This document shows positions 8,419 through 17,411 of a DNA stretch of 64,000 bases, in pieces. The stretch covers positions 311,565 through 375,564 of the forward strand of contig NZ_JACKVK010000008.1 of NCBI RefSeq assembly GCF_025823185.1, read 5' to 3'. The notes beneath the pieces are model-generated. The model was not told the origin of the DNA and searched no databases. It saw nothing but the letters and a program-made list of their open reading frames with translations. A program made the translations under genes and the position numbers. This DNA is from Mycobacterium yunnanensis (lineage in GTDB: Bacteria; Actinomycetota; Actinomycetes; Mycobacteriales; Mycobacteriaceae). Numbering within the stretch: the first letter of the stretch is position 1; each line of letters begins with the position of its first letter.

Positions 8419-8829
8419 ATGCCGCAGGACGAAAATCTTGCCGCGGTCGTGTCCACCGCCGCGCAGGACATCGGAGGCTTCATCCGTAGCCAGCGCGAAT
8501 TGGCGCAGGTTTCGGTGCGGCAGTTGGCCGAGAAGGCCGGCGTCAGCAATCCCTACCTCAGCCAGATCGAGCGGGGATTGCGGAAGCCATCCGCGGAGGT
8601 GCTCAACCAGATCGCCAAGGCGCTCCGGGTCTCCGCGGACGTGCTCTACGTCAGGGCAGGACTTCTCGAGCCCAGCGAGCCGAGCGAGGTTCGCGACGCG
8701 ATCGTCACGGACACCGCGATCACCGAGCGGCAAAAGCAGGTGCTGCTCGACATCTACACCTCGTTCCGTGAGCAGAACGAAGCGCTCGACGAGGGGCGAC
8801 ACGTAGATGGGGAGCCAGCTACCGACTGA
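8419..8829 (+). CDS. XRE-family regulator (Rv0474 family)
   Basis: The 136-residue protein has a canonical lambda-repressor-type helix-turn-helix ([40 protein letters not shown]) at about residues 20-80 and a short acidic tail ([25 protein letters not shown]). ATG 8419 is preceded by a GAAGGGGGAC site. It lies 58 bases upstream of hbhA. Rv0474 in M. tuberculosis is a DNA-binding regulator of the same length and sequence. Control of hbhA is suggested only by position. Confidence 0.9.
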   Translation: MPQDENLAAVVSTAAQDIGGFIRSQRELAQVSVRQLAEKAGVSNPYLSQIERGLRKPSAEVLNQIAKALRVSADVLYVRAGLLEPSEPSEVRDAIVTDTAITERQKQVLLDIYTSFREQNEALDEGRHVDGEPATD

Positions 8830-8887
8830 CCTCCGATCAACTGCTGACCAGCCACACCGAACACCAATGTCGAAGGGATCCAACATC

Positions 8888-9496
8888 ATGGCCGAGAAGA
8901 ACCAGCCCACCGTCGAGGACCTCAAGGCCCCGCTGCTCGCCGCCGTCGGCGCCGCGGACCTCGCACTCGCGACCGTCAACGAGATCGTGGCCAGCCTGCG
9001 CGAGCGTGCCGAAGAGGCCCGCACCGACGCCACCGCCCGTGTCGAAGAGCGTCGCGCCCAGCTGACCAAGCTGCAGGAGGACATCCCCAGCCAGGTCGGC
9101 GAGCTGCGCGAGAAGCTCAGCTCCGAGGAGCTCCGCAAGGCCGCCGAAGGCTACGCCGAGGCCGCCACCGCCCAGTACAACAAGCTCGTCGAGCGTGGCG
9201 AGGAGGCGCTCACCCGCCTGCGCAGCCAGCCGGCGATCGAGGATGCCGCCCACCGCGTCGAAAGCGTCACCGACCAGGCCGTCGAGCTGACGCAGGACGC
9301 CCTTGGCACCGTCGCCAGCCAGACCCGCGCCGTCGGTGAGCGTGCCGCCAAGCTGGTCGGCGTCGAGCTGCCCAAGAAGGCCGAAGAGACCGCCGCGCCG
9401 GTGAAGAAGGCCGCGGCCAAGGCGCCGGCTAAGAAGGCCCCCGCCAAGAAGGCGCCGGCGAAGAAGGCTCCCGCCAAGAAGGTGACCCAGAAGTAA
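8888..9496 (+). CDS. hbhA: Heparin-binding haemagglutinin
   Basis: The 202-residue surface adhesin binds heparan sulphate glycans and, in mycobacteria, is linked to aggregation and lipid inclusions. Residues 5-155 form a long alpha-helical coiled-coil region rich in Glu, Arg and Ala. The C-terminus is a Lys/Ala/Pro tail with repeated KKAPA units, the heparin-binding part that is methylated on lysines in the family. No signal peptide is visible, as in known HBHA. ATG 8888 follows GAAGGGATCC. The shape and length match Rv0475. Confidence 0.95.
   Translation: MAEKNQPTVEDLKAPLLAAVGAADLALATVNEIVASLRERAEEARTDATARVEERRAQLTKLQEDIPSQVGELREKLSSEELRKAAEGYAEAATAQYNKLVERGEEALTRLRSQPAIEDAAHRVESVTDQAVELTQDALGTVASQTRAVGERAAKLVGVELPKKAEETAAPVKKAAAKAPAKKAPAKKAPAKKAPAKKVTQK
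9421..9482 (+). repeat. 15-bp codon repeats encoding KKAPA units in hbhA
   Basis: Four consecutive imperfect 15-bp units encode KKAPA, with synonymous changes between units (GCCCCCGCC, GCGCCGGCG, GCTCCCGCC). This is the Lys-rich heparin-binding tail. Copy number varies between species in this protein, and tandem slippage is the likely source. Confidence 0.8.
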
Positions 9497-9559
9497 CGAT
9501 CTGGGCCTGCCGAACCTGGCAAGTCGACTGAGGGGACGTAACCCGCTTAGGCTTGAAGC

Positions 9560-9844
9560 GTGATGCTTCAGGACTTCGCGAGTTACGTCCTCTTCGCCAT
9601 TCAGGTGGGCGTACTCCTGGCGGGGCTGTACGCCTTCGTCCACGCGGCGCTGCAGCGCACCGACGCCTATCCCGCCGCCGAGAAGCTCAGCAAGCCAATC
9701 TGGTTGGCCATCCTCGGCGGCACCACCCTGGTGGGTCTGTTCCTGCCGCCGCCGGTCGGCTCGGCCATCGCCGCGTGCGCGGTCGGTGTCTACCTGGTGG
9801 ACGTGCGTCCGAAGATCCTCGAAGTCCAGGGAAAGTCCCGTTAG
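9560..9844 (+). CDS. Small membrane protein, DUF2516 (Rv0476 family)
   Basis: The 94-residue protein has hydrophobic segments at about 7-29 ([20 protein letters not shown]) and 47-80 ([33 protein letters not shown]). It matches the DUF2516 family and the Rv0476 position. It starts at GTG 9560 or ATG 9563. It lies between hbhA and a secreted DUF2599 protein with 3-64 base gaps, so it is probably co-transcribed with the latter. Function unknown. Confidence 0.85.
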   Translation: MMLQDFASYVLFAIQVGVLLAGLYAFVHAALQRTDAYPAAEKLSKPIWLAILGGTTLVGLFLPPPVGSAIAACAVGVYLVDVRPKILEVQGKSR

Positions 9845-9847
9845 CCG

Positions 9848-10270
9848 ATGACCTCCTTGCGGACCGCCCTCGCGGCGGTGATGGTGGCGTGCGCCGTCAC
9901 GCCAACGCTGCTGGCGCCGAGTGCGGCCGCCGCACCGGTGGCCAGCCCGCCCTTCGTCGACCACGCCCAGTGGGCCGACTGGGGTGACCTGTCCAGTCTG
10001 CGCGTCTATCCCACTGCGGCCGGTCGCCAGGCGGCAGGCCAGTTGAACAACGCCGTCCAGGGCGAGGAGGCGTGGGGCGAGGTGCTCGCGATGGCGCCCG
10101 ACGCCGACCTGCCCGGCATGCACGATCAATTCATGTGCCACTGGAGCTTCGCCGAGATCGTCGAGCCCGGTAAGACCAGCTGGAACCTCGAACCATGGCG
10201 TCCCGTGGTCGACGACGCGACCATGGTCGACACCCGGTGCAATCCCGGTGGCACCGAGGAGCCGTTCTGA
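9848..10270 (+). CDS. Secreted DUF2599 protein (Rv0477 family)
   Basis: The 140-residue protein opens with a Sec signal peptide ([20 protein letters not shown]..., cleavage likely after SAAAA near residue 28). The mature part has the DUF2599 pattern: [60 protein letters not shown] and a final Cys ([10 protein letters not shown]), so C97 and the later Cys may form a disulphide. Its stop overlaps the deoC start by one base. Extracellular function unknown. Confidence 0.87.
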   Translation: MTSLRTALAAVMVACAVTPTLLAPSAAAAPVASPPFVDHAQWADWGDLSSLRVYPTAAGRQAAGQLNNAVQGEEAWGEVLAMAPDADLPGMHDQFMCHWSFAEIVEPGKTSWNLEPWRPVVDDATMVDTRCNPGGTEEPF

Positions 10271-10956
10271 TGATCTGGACCCGCGACCTCGTCGCCAGCA
10301 TGGTCGACCACACCCTGCTCAAGCCGGAGGCGACCGAGGCCGACGTGGCCGCCCTCGTCGCCGAGGCCGAGGCCCTCGACGTCTACGCCGTCTGCGTGTC
10401 ACCGTCGCTGGTGGCCGCCGCTGCCGGCGCCCGCACCGCGGGCACCCTCGTCGCGACCGTCGTCGGATTTCCGTCCGGCAAGCACGTCTCCGACGTCAAG
10501 GCCCACGAGGCCGCCCTCGCCGTGGCGGCCGGCGCCGCCGAAGTCGACATGGTGATCGACGTCGGCGCCGCGATCGCCGGCAACCTCGACGCCGTTCGCT
10601 CCGACATCGCCGCGGTTCGCGCCGCGGTGCCCGGCTCGGTGCTCAAGGTGATCGTGGAGTCCGCGGCGCTGCTCGAGCTGGCTGGCGAGCAGACGCTGGT
10701 CGACGTCTGCCTGGCAGCCGCCGAGGCCGACGTCGAGTTCGTCAAGACCTCGACCGGATTTCACCCCGCGGGCGGGGCGTCGGTGCGGGCCGTGGACATC
10801 ATGGTCGCCACCGTCGGACCCACCGTGGAGGTCAAGGCCAGCGGTGGCATCCGCACCGCCGAGGCCGCAGTGGCGATGCTCGAGGCCGGCGCGACCCGGT
10901 TGGGCCTGTCCGGCACCCGCGCGGTGCTCGACGGTCTGGGTTCGACCAGCTCCTAG
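10270..10956 (+). CDS. deoC: Deoxyribose-phosphate aldolase
   Basis: The 228-residue class I aldolase converts 2-deoxyribose 5-phosphate to glyceraldehyde 3-phosphate and acetaldehyde during deoxynucleoside salvage. The Schiff-base Lys lies in [16 protein letters not shown] and the second catalytic Lys in [11 protein letters not shown]. The N-terminal [18 protein letters not shown] is the family signature. ATG 10270 overlaps the preceding TGA (TGATG), implying coupled translation with the DUF2599 gene. Confidence 0.95.
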   Translation: MIWTRDLVASMVDHTLLKPEATEADVAALVAEAEALDVYAVCVSPSLVAAAAGARTAGTLVATVVGFPSGKHVSDVKAHEAALAVAAGAAEVDMVIDVGAAIAGNLDAVRSDIAAVRAAVPGSVLKVIVESAALLELAGEQTLVDVCLAAAEADVEFVKTSTGFHPAGGASVRAVDIMVATVGPTVEVKASGGIRTAEAAVAMLEAGATRLGLSGTRAVLDGLGSTSS

Positions 10957-10966
10957 ACCCGGGGAC

Positions 10967-11926
10967 CTAGAACCCGGTGATGCAGGGCTGCCCGTCGTTG
11001 CCGCCGGGGATGGTCGCGTTGCGGGCCGACAGCTTGGTGACCACGCCGGTGTCAGTGACCTGGACGCCGTCGACCTTCAGTGCCAGCGGTGAGTTCTTGG
11101 TCAGCTGGGAGCTGACCGCGTCGAGCGCCGGCTGAACCGCCTCGCGCGGCAGTGTGAAGCCCAGCCCGGTGAGCTGCTGAACCTGCAGCGTCAGTTCATC
11201 GTTGGCGACCTGCGGCTTGGTGACGATGCTGCCGATGGGGCCCTCGATGTTCACGGTGCCGTCGGCGGCGTTGGTGGTGACGCCGCTGACGAGGCCGCCG
11301 AGCAGCGGGATGGCGTTCTGCACGGTCTGCTTGATGCCGTCGGACGACCAGGTGGCCGTGACGTCGAGCGCCGAGAGACTGCCTTGGGAGTTGGGATCAC
11401 TGGACGGGCGGGCGCCGTCGATGTCGATCTGGACCTTCATGCCCTTCATGTCCCGGATCTGGTTGCCGGCCGAGGTCACCGAGACGTGTGAGTAGTCGTC
11501 GGTGGCCCACTGGTACAGAAACGGCGGGAAGGCGCCGAAGGACACCGAGACGTCGTCCTGCAAGACGCACTTCATGGTGGCTTCGACCAGGGCGGCGCCG
11601 CGTTGGCGGGCGTAGATCTCCCCGCCGACCAATCCGGCAGCGGCCAGCGCGAGCACGATCACGAAGACCAGCACGATCGAGAGCGGATCGCGGACCAGCC
11701 GCCCGAGCTTGCCGCGGGGCGGTTCGTCGTCGCCAGGCCCGGTGGCCGGGGAGGACTCCGAGGTCGGGTACTGGCCAGGGGGCGGTCCCTGTGGTGGCGG
11801 CCCGGCGTACTGCTGCTCCGAGTGCTGGGGCCCCGGGTACTGCGGTCCGGCAGGCCCCGTCGGGCGCTGGTACTGCGGCGGCGGCGGCTGGCCTTGGCGG
11901 GCCCAGGGATCGGATGGGTCGGTCAC
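10967..11926 (-). CDS. DUF2993 membrane/periplasmic protein with Pro-rich N-terminus (Rv0479c family)
   Basis: The 319-residue protein has a Pro/Gln/Tyr-rich cytoplasmic N-terminus (about 1-70), one membrane segment (PLSIVLVFVIVLALAAAGLV, about 82-101) and an external domain of the DUF2993 type, the family of the mannosyltransferase-associated lipid-binding protein LmeA. A C-terminal Cys (QPCITGF) could pair with the Cys near residue 120. GTG 11926 overlaps the stop of the nitrilase gene by 4 bases (GTGA), so the two are one operon. A lipid-binding envelope role is inferred from the family. Confidence 0.8.
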   Translation of the reverse strand: MTDPSDPWARQGQPPPPQYQRPTGPAGPQYPGPQHSEQQYAGPPPQGPPPGQYPTSESSPATGPGDDEPPRGKLGRLVRDPLSIVLVFVIVLALAAAGLVGGEIYARQRGAALVEATMKCVLQDDVSVSFGAFPPFLYQWATDDYSHVSVTSAGNQIRDMKGMKVQIDIDGARPSSDPNSQGSLSALDVTATWSSDGIKQTVQNAIPLLGGLVSGVTTNAADGTVNIEGPIGSIVTKPQVANDELTLQVQQLTGLGFTLPREAVQPALDAVSSQLTKNSPLALKVDGVQVTDTGVVTKLSARNATIPGGNDGQPCITGF

Positions 11927-12738
11927 CTCAGCGATTGTGCCCTACTGGATTGAGCGAACTCGGTGCGGTTGCGCAGCACGGCCACGGTGTCGCGGGCCTT
12001 CTCGACGGATTCGAGGTCGACGTCGAGCACCAGCAGGTCGGGCTCGGCACCGGCGGAGACCAGCACGTCACCGGTGGGGGAGCACACCATGCTGCCGCCG
12101 ACACCGGTCGGTCCGAGCGCGGCGATCTCGTCGCCCGGATGGGCCTGTCCGACGGCTGCCACGATGCTGGTCGCGTCGGCCGCCCGCGCTCTGGCCAGCA
12201 GCGTCCACTGGTCGAGCTTGCCGGAGCCAGACCCCCACGAGGCGTGCACCGTGATCACCTGCGCGCCCCGCTGGGCGAGCTCGACGTACTGCTCGGGGAA
12301 GCGGACGTCGTAACACGTGGTGAGGCCGACGGCCACGCCGTCGACCGCGATGATCACCGGATCGAAACCTGGTGCGACGGTGCGTGATTCGGTGAAACCG
12401 AAGGCGTCGTAGAGATGGATCTTGTGATAGTGCTCGTCGACGCCGCGACCGGTCGCCAGCAGCGTGTTGGTGACCCGCCCGTCGTCGGCGGGGCAGAACA
12501 TCCCCGCCACGACGACGACGTCGAGGTCCGCGGCCAGCGCCCGGACGCCCGACGCCCACGGGCCGTCGAGCGGCTCGGCGACGCGTGTGAGCGACACCCC
12601 GAACCGGCACATCGTGGCCTCGGGGAACAGCACCATGTCGGCGCCGGCGTCGACTGCGCGCCGGGAGAAGTCCCCGACCACGCCGAGGTTGGCCGAGGGA
12701 TCGGTGCCGCTCTGGATCTGCGCAAGGGCAATCCTCAT
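11923..12738 (-). CDS. Nitrilase-superfamily carbon-nitrogen hydrolase (Rv0480c family)
   Basis: The 271-residue protein shows the Glu-Lys-Cys triad of the superfamily: Glu in LFPEATMCRF, Lys in HYHKIHLYDAFGF and Cys in GLTTCYDVRFPEQY. The length and these motifs place it with the omega-amidase/NIT2-like branch that hydrolyses small amides. It is the first gene of a minus-strand pair with the DUF2993 gene. Substrate not assignable; amide hydrolysis or dehydro-repair of metabolites is plausible. Confidence 0.88.
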   Translation of the reverse strand: MRIALAQIQSGTDPSANLGVVGDFSRRAVDAGADMVLFPEATMCRFGVSLTRVAEPLDGPWASGVRALAADLDVVVVAGMFCPADDGRVTNTLLATGRGVDEHYHKIHLYDAFGFTESRTVAPGFDPVIIAVDGVAVGLTTCYDVRFPEQYVELAQRGAQVITVHASWGSGSGKLDQWTLLARARAADATSIVAAVGQAHPGDEIAALGPTGVGGSMVCSPTGDVLVSAGAEPDLLVLDVDLESVEKARDTVAVLRNRTEFAQSSRAQSLR

Positions 12739-12763
12739 GGCGACAGCCTAGTGCGGACCGGCC

Positions 12764-13528
12764 CTAGAGCGGGGCGACCGCCGACCAGGGCACCGACAGA
12801 ACGCCGTCGCGCAACCGCCGCCGCGGCGGCTCGACCGGGTACCCATCGGCGGCCAATGACTCCAGCATCGCCCGCCACCGCACCCGCGGGCCGAACACGC
12901 CGTGCCCCGCAGCCGCTGCCCAGGCGCGGTCGGCCGCGGCCAGCAGGTCGTGGATCGGCTGCCCGGGCACGTTGTGATGGATCAGCACCTTGGGCAGTCG
13001 CTCGGCGAGATCCGACGGCCGGTCGATCGCGAACGGGTCGCACGCCAGCACCAGGCTCACCGGGCCGGCGTCGTCGAGAAGCACCCAGCAGCAACGCCTT
13101 CCGAGTTCGTCACACGTACCGTCGACGATCAACCCGCCCGGCGCGAGTCGCGTGCGCATCTGCGTCCACGCCTCGGCCACGTCGTCGACGTGATACTGGC
13201 GCAGAACGTTGAACGCGCGCACCAAGATTGGGCTCAACCCCGCCAATTCGAAACCGCCCAAACCGAAGTCGACGCCCTGCTGCGAGGGGACCACGCGGTC
13301 GGGGTGGATCTCCAGACCGACCACGCGCACGTCGGGCCGCACCGTGCGCAGTCGCGCCGCCAGCTCCAGGGTCGTCACCGGCAACGCGCCGTACCCCAGG
13401 TCCACCACGACGGGCGCGGCGGCCGAGAGCAGCGCCGCCCGCACACGCGGCGAGTGGACCAGCCAGCGGTCGCTGCGGCGCAGCCGGTTGTACCCGGTCG
13501 TCCCCCTGGTTGGCTGCCCGATGGGCAC
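12764..13528 (-). CDS. Class I SAM-dependent methyltransferase-like protein
   Basis: The protein is about 254 residues from GTG 13528 (VPIGQPTRGTTGYNRLRRSD). A Rossmann methyltransferase core is visible: PVVVDLGYGALPVTTLELAA (motif I), VVGLEIHPDRV (motif II), LAPGGLIVDGTCDELG (motif IV/post). The following LLDDAGPVSLVLACDPFAID and PGQPIHDLLAAADRAWAAAA are conserved in mycobacterial homologues as I recall them. The GTG lies just before the DUF2505 stop (13530), so the two are coupled. Substrate unknown. Confidence 0.78.
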   Translation of the reverse strand: MPIGQPTRGTTGYNRLRRSDRWLVHSPRVRAALLSAAAPVVVDLGYGALPVTTLELAARLRTVRPDVRVVGLEIHPDRVVPSQQGVDFGLGGFELAGLSPILVRAFNVLRQYHVDDVAEAWTQMRTRLAPGGLIVDGTCDELGRRCCWVLLDDAGPVSLVLACDPFAIDRPSDLAERLPKVLIHHNVPGQPIHDLLAAADRAWAAAAGHGVFGPRVRWRAMLESLAADGYPVEPPRRRLRDGVLSVPWSAVAPL

Positions 13529-13529
13529 G

Positions 13530-14036
13530 TCAGGCGTGGGCCTTGATCCAGGCCGTGGTGAAGTTCTGCTCCGCGGTGAGCAGTCCGACCAACTGGGCGC
13601 CCACGAAGTTCTCGACCTTGCCGCCGACGAGCGGAATGCGCACCTCGACGGTCGCATGGAACGCCAGCCGCGACCCGGTGTCGGTGCCGAACAGCTCCGC
13701 GGTCCCGGACAGCGTCGCAGGAGCGCCGGGAATCGTTCCCTTGACCGTCGCGGTGGCCCTGCCGTCGCGCACCGGAGTCCAGGCCTCCTCGCGCACGATC
13801 TTCAGGTCGCCATGGTGGAACTGCCCGACCACGGCGGGCAGTCGGTCGGCTCGCATGATCTGGGTGGTCACGACGTCGAGCCCGCCGTCGGCGTCGGCGG
13901 CGATCGAATCCAGCGTCGCCTCGTCGGCACCCGACTCGGCGAGGCGCGCGAGCCAATAGTTCTCGTCGGCGAAGGCCTCGTGGATCTGCGCGACGGTGCC
14001 GTCATAGTCGGCCGCCATGTCGAAGGAACGCGGCAT
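13530..14036 (-). CDS. DUF2505 protein, SRPBCC/START-like fold (Rv0481c family)
   Basis: The 168-residue protein begins MPRSFDMAADYDGTVAQIHE. DUF2505 proteins resemble polyketide cyclase/START ligand-binding folds: an N-terminal Ala/Phe-rich helix, beta strands with GSRLAFHATVEVRIPLVGGK, and a long C-terminal helix (VENFVGAQLVGLLTAEQNFT). It is divergent from murB with 26 bases between starts. A lipid- or hydrophobic-ligand-binding role is inferred from the fold. Confidence 0.82.
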   Translation of the reverse strand: MPRSFDMAADYDGTVAQIHEAFADENYWLARLAESGADEATLDSIAADADGGLDVVTTQIMRADRLPAVVGQFHHGDLKIVREEAWTPVRDGRATATVKGTIPGAPATLSGTAELFGTDTGSRLAFHATVEVRIPLVGGKVENFVGAQLVGLLTAEQNFTTAWIKAHA

Positions 14037-14048
14037 AGCCGACCACGC

Positions 14049-14054
14049 TACCGT
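14049..14054 (+). promoter_or_regulatory. -10 element for a leaderless murB transcript
   Basis: TACCGT (14049-14054) fits the mycobacterial TANNNT -10 pattern. The GTG start of murB is 8 bases downstream (14063), and no ribosome binding site is visible. This predicts a leaderless mRNA beginning at the start codon. Confidence 0.45.
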
Positions 14055-14062
14055 TGACGCCC

Positions 14063-15127
14063 GTGGTCAGTTCGGATATCGGTGGCGTCGCGGTGGAGGA
14101 GTCCGTCTCCGTCGCGGCCATGACCACGCTCCGGCTGGGGCCCGTTGCCAGCACGGTGCTCACCTGCAGCACCTCCGACGCGGTCGTCGCCGTCCTGCGC
14201 GAACTGCCGCCCGACGACCCGGCTGAGCGCACGCTGATCCTGGGTGGCGGATCGAATGTCGTCGTCGCCGACGATCTCACCGACGTCACCGTGGTGCGTC
14301 TGGCCAACACCGAGATCACCGTCGAGGGTGACGTGGTGCGCGCCGAGGCGGGTGCGTCCTGGGACGACGTCGTGGTGACGTCGCTGGCCTACGGGCTCGG
14401 CGGCCTCGAGTGCCTCTCCGGCATCCCCGGGTCGGTGGGCGCGACCCCCGTGCAGAACGTCGGCGCCTACGGCGTCGAGGTGGCCGACGTCATCAGCCGG
14501 GTCCGGTTGCTGGACCGGCGCACCGGGCAGGTGCGCTGGGCCGAACCGGGGGAGCTGGGCTTCGGTTACCGCACCAGCGTGCTGAAGAATCGCTCGGAGG
14601 TGGTGGTGCTCGAGGTCGAGTTCACCCTCGACGCCGCGGATCGCAGCGCGCCGCTGCGGTACGGCGAGCTGCTGCGGGTGCTCGACGTCGAGCCGGGCGC
14701 ACGGGCGGTGCCGACCCGGGTGCGCGAGGCGGTGCTGACGCTGCGCGCAGGCAAGGGCATGGTCCTCGACGACGGGGACGCCGACACGTGGAGCGTGGGC
14801 TCGTTCTTCACCAACCCCGTGGTCTCGCAGGCCGGGTTCGAGCGGCTGCGCGCGTCGGTCGACGGTCCGGTGCCGAACTACCCGGCCCCCGACGGGGTCA
14901 AGCTGGCCGCGGGATGGCTGGTGGAACGCGCGGGATTCGAGCGCGGATATCCCGGCGACGGCGCGCCGGCCCGGCTGTCGACCAAGCACGCACTGGCTGT
15001 GACCAATCGTGGTTCGGCGACGACCAAGGAGCTGTTGTCGCTGGCCAGAGACGTGCGGGACGGGGTCGAGCGAGCATTTGGGGTGCGTCTGGTGCCAGAA
15101 CCGATTCTGGTTGGATGCGAACTCTAG
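14063..15127 (+). CDS. murB: UDP-N-acetylenolpyruvoylglucosamine reductase
   Basis: The protein is about 354 residues from GTG 14063 (an in-frame TTG at 14054 would add three). This FAD enzyme reduces the enolpyruvyl group to make UDP-MurNAc for peptidoglycan. The FAD-binding segments [14 protein letters not shown] and [20 protein letters not shown] are present. The substrate domain has [22 protein letters not shown] (catalytic Ser) and [13 protein letters not shown], as in type I MurB. It is followed 15 bases later by the L,D-transpeptidase gene, another peptidoglycan enzyme, although that gene has its own promoter signal. Confidence 0.95.
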   Translation: MVSSDIGGVAVEESVSVAAMTTLRLGPVASTVLTCSTSDAVVAVLRELPPDDPAERTLILGGGSNVVVADDLTDVTVVRLANTEITVEGDVVRAEAGASWDDVVVTSLAYGLGGLECLSGIPGSVGATPVQNVGAYGVEVADVISRVRLLDRRTGQVRWAEPGELGFGYRTSVLKNRSEVVVLEVEFTLDAADRSAPLRYGELLRVLDVEPGARAVPTRVREAVLTLRAGKGMVLDDGDADTWSVGSFFTNPVVSQAGFERLRASVDGPVPNYPAPDGVKLAAGWLVERAGFERGYPGDGAPARLSTKHALAVTNRGSATTKELLSLARDVRDGVERAFGVRLVPEPILVGCEL

Positions 15128-15128
15128 G

Positions 15129-15134
15129 TACCGT
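15129..15134 (+). promoter_or_regulatory. -10 element for a leaderless L,D-transpeptidase transcript
   Basis: TACCGT (15129-15134), identical to the murB element, lies 8 bases before the GTG start at 15143, with no ribosome binding site. This suggests an internal promoter giving a leaderless mRNA in addition to any read-through from murB. Confidence 0.45.
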
Positions 15135-15142
15135 GTGTACAC

Positions 15143-16472
15143 GTGACCCTCAATCGGCGCCAAGCGCTGACCGCCCTCGCCGTGGGCGCCTCCGGCGTGC
15201 TCGCCGCCTGTAGCGGCAGGACCACCACCGGTTCGCCGGGCACCACCGAGGCACCCGCCAAGGCCACCGTGGCCTTCAAGCCGGCCAAGGACGCCGCCGA
15301 CGTCGTGCCCACCGACTCGGTGGGTGTCACCGTCGAGAACGGCTGGCTGCAGCGCGTCACGCTGACCAATGCCGAGGGCACCGTCGTCGCCGGCGCCCTC
15401 AACTCCGACCGCACCTCGTTCAGGGTGACCGAGCCGCTTGGCTACGGAGCCACCTATACGTGGGGCGGGTCGGCCGTCGGCCGCGACGGCAAGGCCATCC
15501 CCCTCGCGGGCAAGTTCACCACCGTCGACCCGCAGACCAAGGTCAACGGCCAATTTCAGCTCGCCGACGGCCAGGTGGTCGGCGTCGCGGCGCCCATCAT
15601 CATGCAGTTCGACGCCGCGATCGGCGACGACGCCAAACCCACCGTCGAACGTGCGCTGGTCGTCACGACCACCCCGGCCGTCGAGGGCAGTTGGGCCTGG
15701 CTGCCCGACGAGGTCGGCGGTTCCCGCCTGCACTGGCGCACCAAGGACTACTACCCGGCCGGCACGAAGGTCCACGTCGCGGCCAACCTGTACGGCGTGC
15801 CGTTCGGCGAGGGCGCGTTTGGCGCCGCCGACTCCACCCTGGACATCGAGATTGGTCGGCGGCAGGTCGTCAAGGCCGAGGCGACGTCGCACCAGATCGA
15901 GGTGGTCACCGACGCAGGCACGATCATGACGCTGCCCTGCAGCTACGGCGAGGCCGACCTGCCGCGCAACGTCACCCGCAGCGGCATTCACGTCGTCACC
16001 GAGAAGTACGAGGACTTCTACATGTCCAACCCGGCGGCGGGTTACACCAACGCCCACGAGCGGTGGGCGGTCCGGATCTCCAACAACGGCGAGTTCATCC
16101 ACGCCAACCCGTCCAGCGCAGGCGCCCAGGGCAACACCAACGTCACCAACGGCTGCATCAACCTGTCCACCTCGGATGCCGAGCAGTACTTCAACACCGC
16201 CATCTACGGGGACCCGGTGGAAGTCACCGGCACGTCGATCGAGCTGTCCTACGCCGACGGCGACATCTGGGACTGGGCCGTCAGCTGGGACGAGTGGAAG
16301 TCGATGTCGGCGTTGACCGACGCCTCGCCGCTCAACTCCGTGCCCAGCAACGCGCCGGCCACCCCCACCGATGCCCCGACGCTGTCGGGCACCCCGACGA
16401 CGACGCCGCCCTCGGCCGTCACGGTCTCCCCGACGGTGACGACCACGCCGTCGTCCTCGTCGGCGCCCACGG

Positions 16473-16489
<17 letters not shown>
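15143..16489 (+). CDS. lprQ: L,D-transpeptidase lipoprotein, LdtMt5/LprQ (Rv0483) family
   Basis: The 448-residue lipoprotein forms 3-3 cross-links in peptidoglycan. The signal peptide starts [20 protein letters not shown] and ends in a lipobox with Cys23. Two Ig-like domains (about 45-250) precede the YkuD catalytic domain. H320 ([10 protein letters not shown]) and Cys338 ([10 protein letters not shown]) are the visible catalytic pair; the usual His before Gly-Cys is Asn here, as in the LdtMt5 subgroup. A Ser/Thr/Pro-rich tail of about 60 residues follows. The 3' end overlaps the convergent SDR gene by 17 bases. Confidence 0.9.
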
Positions 16490-17225
<736 letters not shown>

Positions 17226-17248
17226 TCGTCCTACTGTAACGAGCGTGC

Positions 17249-17254
17249 TAAATT
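17249..17254 (+). promoter_or_regulatory. -10 element of the leaderless poly-Cys leader/mshA operon
   Basis: TAAATT (17249-17254) fits TANNNT, and the GTG of the short leader ORF begins 7 bases after its last base (17261). Transcription would therefore start at or next to the start codon. Confidence 0.6.
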
Positions 17255-17260
17255 CACCAC

Positions 17261-17332
17261 GTGTCCGCTAGTCAGGGTTTCGCCGCCGCGTCGCGTGCGT
17301 GTTGTTGTCGTCGCCATCGCCGCCGCGCCTGA
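17261..17332 (+). CDS. Leaderless poly-cysteine leader peptide, probable Cys-responsive attenuator
   Basis: GTG 17261 opens a 23-codon ORF reading MSASQGFAAASRACCCRRHR then RRA and TGA (17330-17332). Three consecutive TGT Cys codons lie at 17300-17308 and are followed by an Arg-rich end. No ribosome binding site is present, and the -10 is 6 bases upstream. Leaderless poly-Cys short ORFs of this kind have been described in mycobacteria as cysteine-responsive attenuators of downstream operons. Here the operon is ROK regulator plus mshA, the first step of mycothiol, a cysteine-containing thiol. The GGACC/GGTCC hairpin just downstream may be part of the switch. Confidence 0.8.
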   Translation: MSASQGFAAASRACCCRRHRRRA

Positions 17333-17340
17333 CTGAACCC

Positions 17341-17406
17341 CGGACCCATCGGTCCCGCTGAGTCGCCAGGTGAGGCACAACCCCACCGGCCGACTTCCCC
17401 GAGGAT
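17341..17406 (+). promoter_or_regulatory. Leader RNA with small hairpins between poly-Cys ORF and ROK gene
   Basis: After the leader stop there is GGACC-CAT-C-GGTCC (about 17341-17355) and a GGTGAGG...CCCCACC pairing (about 17371-17390), then the start codon region at 17412. These short stems could be alternative structures for attenuation or could mask the ribosome binding site. No T-run terminator is evident, so the mechanism may be Rho-dependent or translational. This is inference only. Confidence 0.35.
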
Positions 17407-17411
17407 CACCA

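Noticed and set aside
9421..9482. Tandem repeats in hbhA considered as a CRISPR-like or mobile repeat
   Set aside because: They are in-frame KKAPA codon repeats without spacers, a known feature of the heparin-binding tail.
14048..16102. A 684-codon open frame on the - strand opposite murB and the transpeptidase
   Set aside because: Same cause; low-complexity Gly/Arg/Val protein with no family, while both + strand genes are certain.
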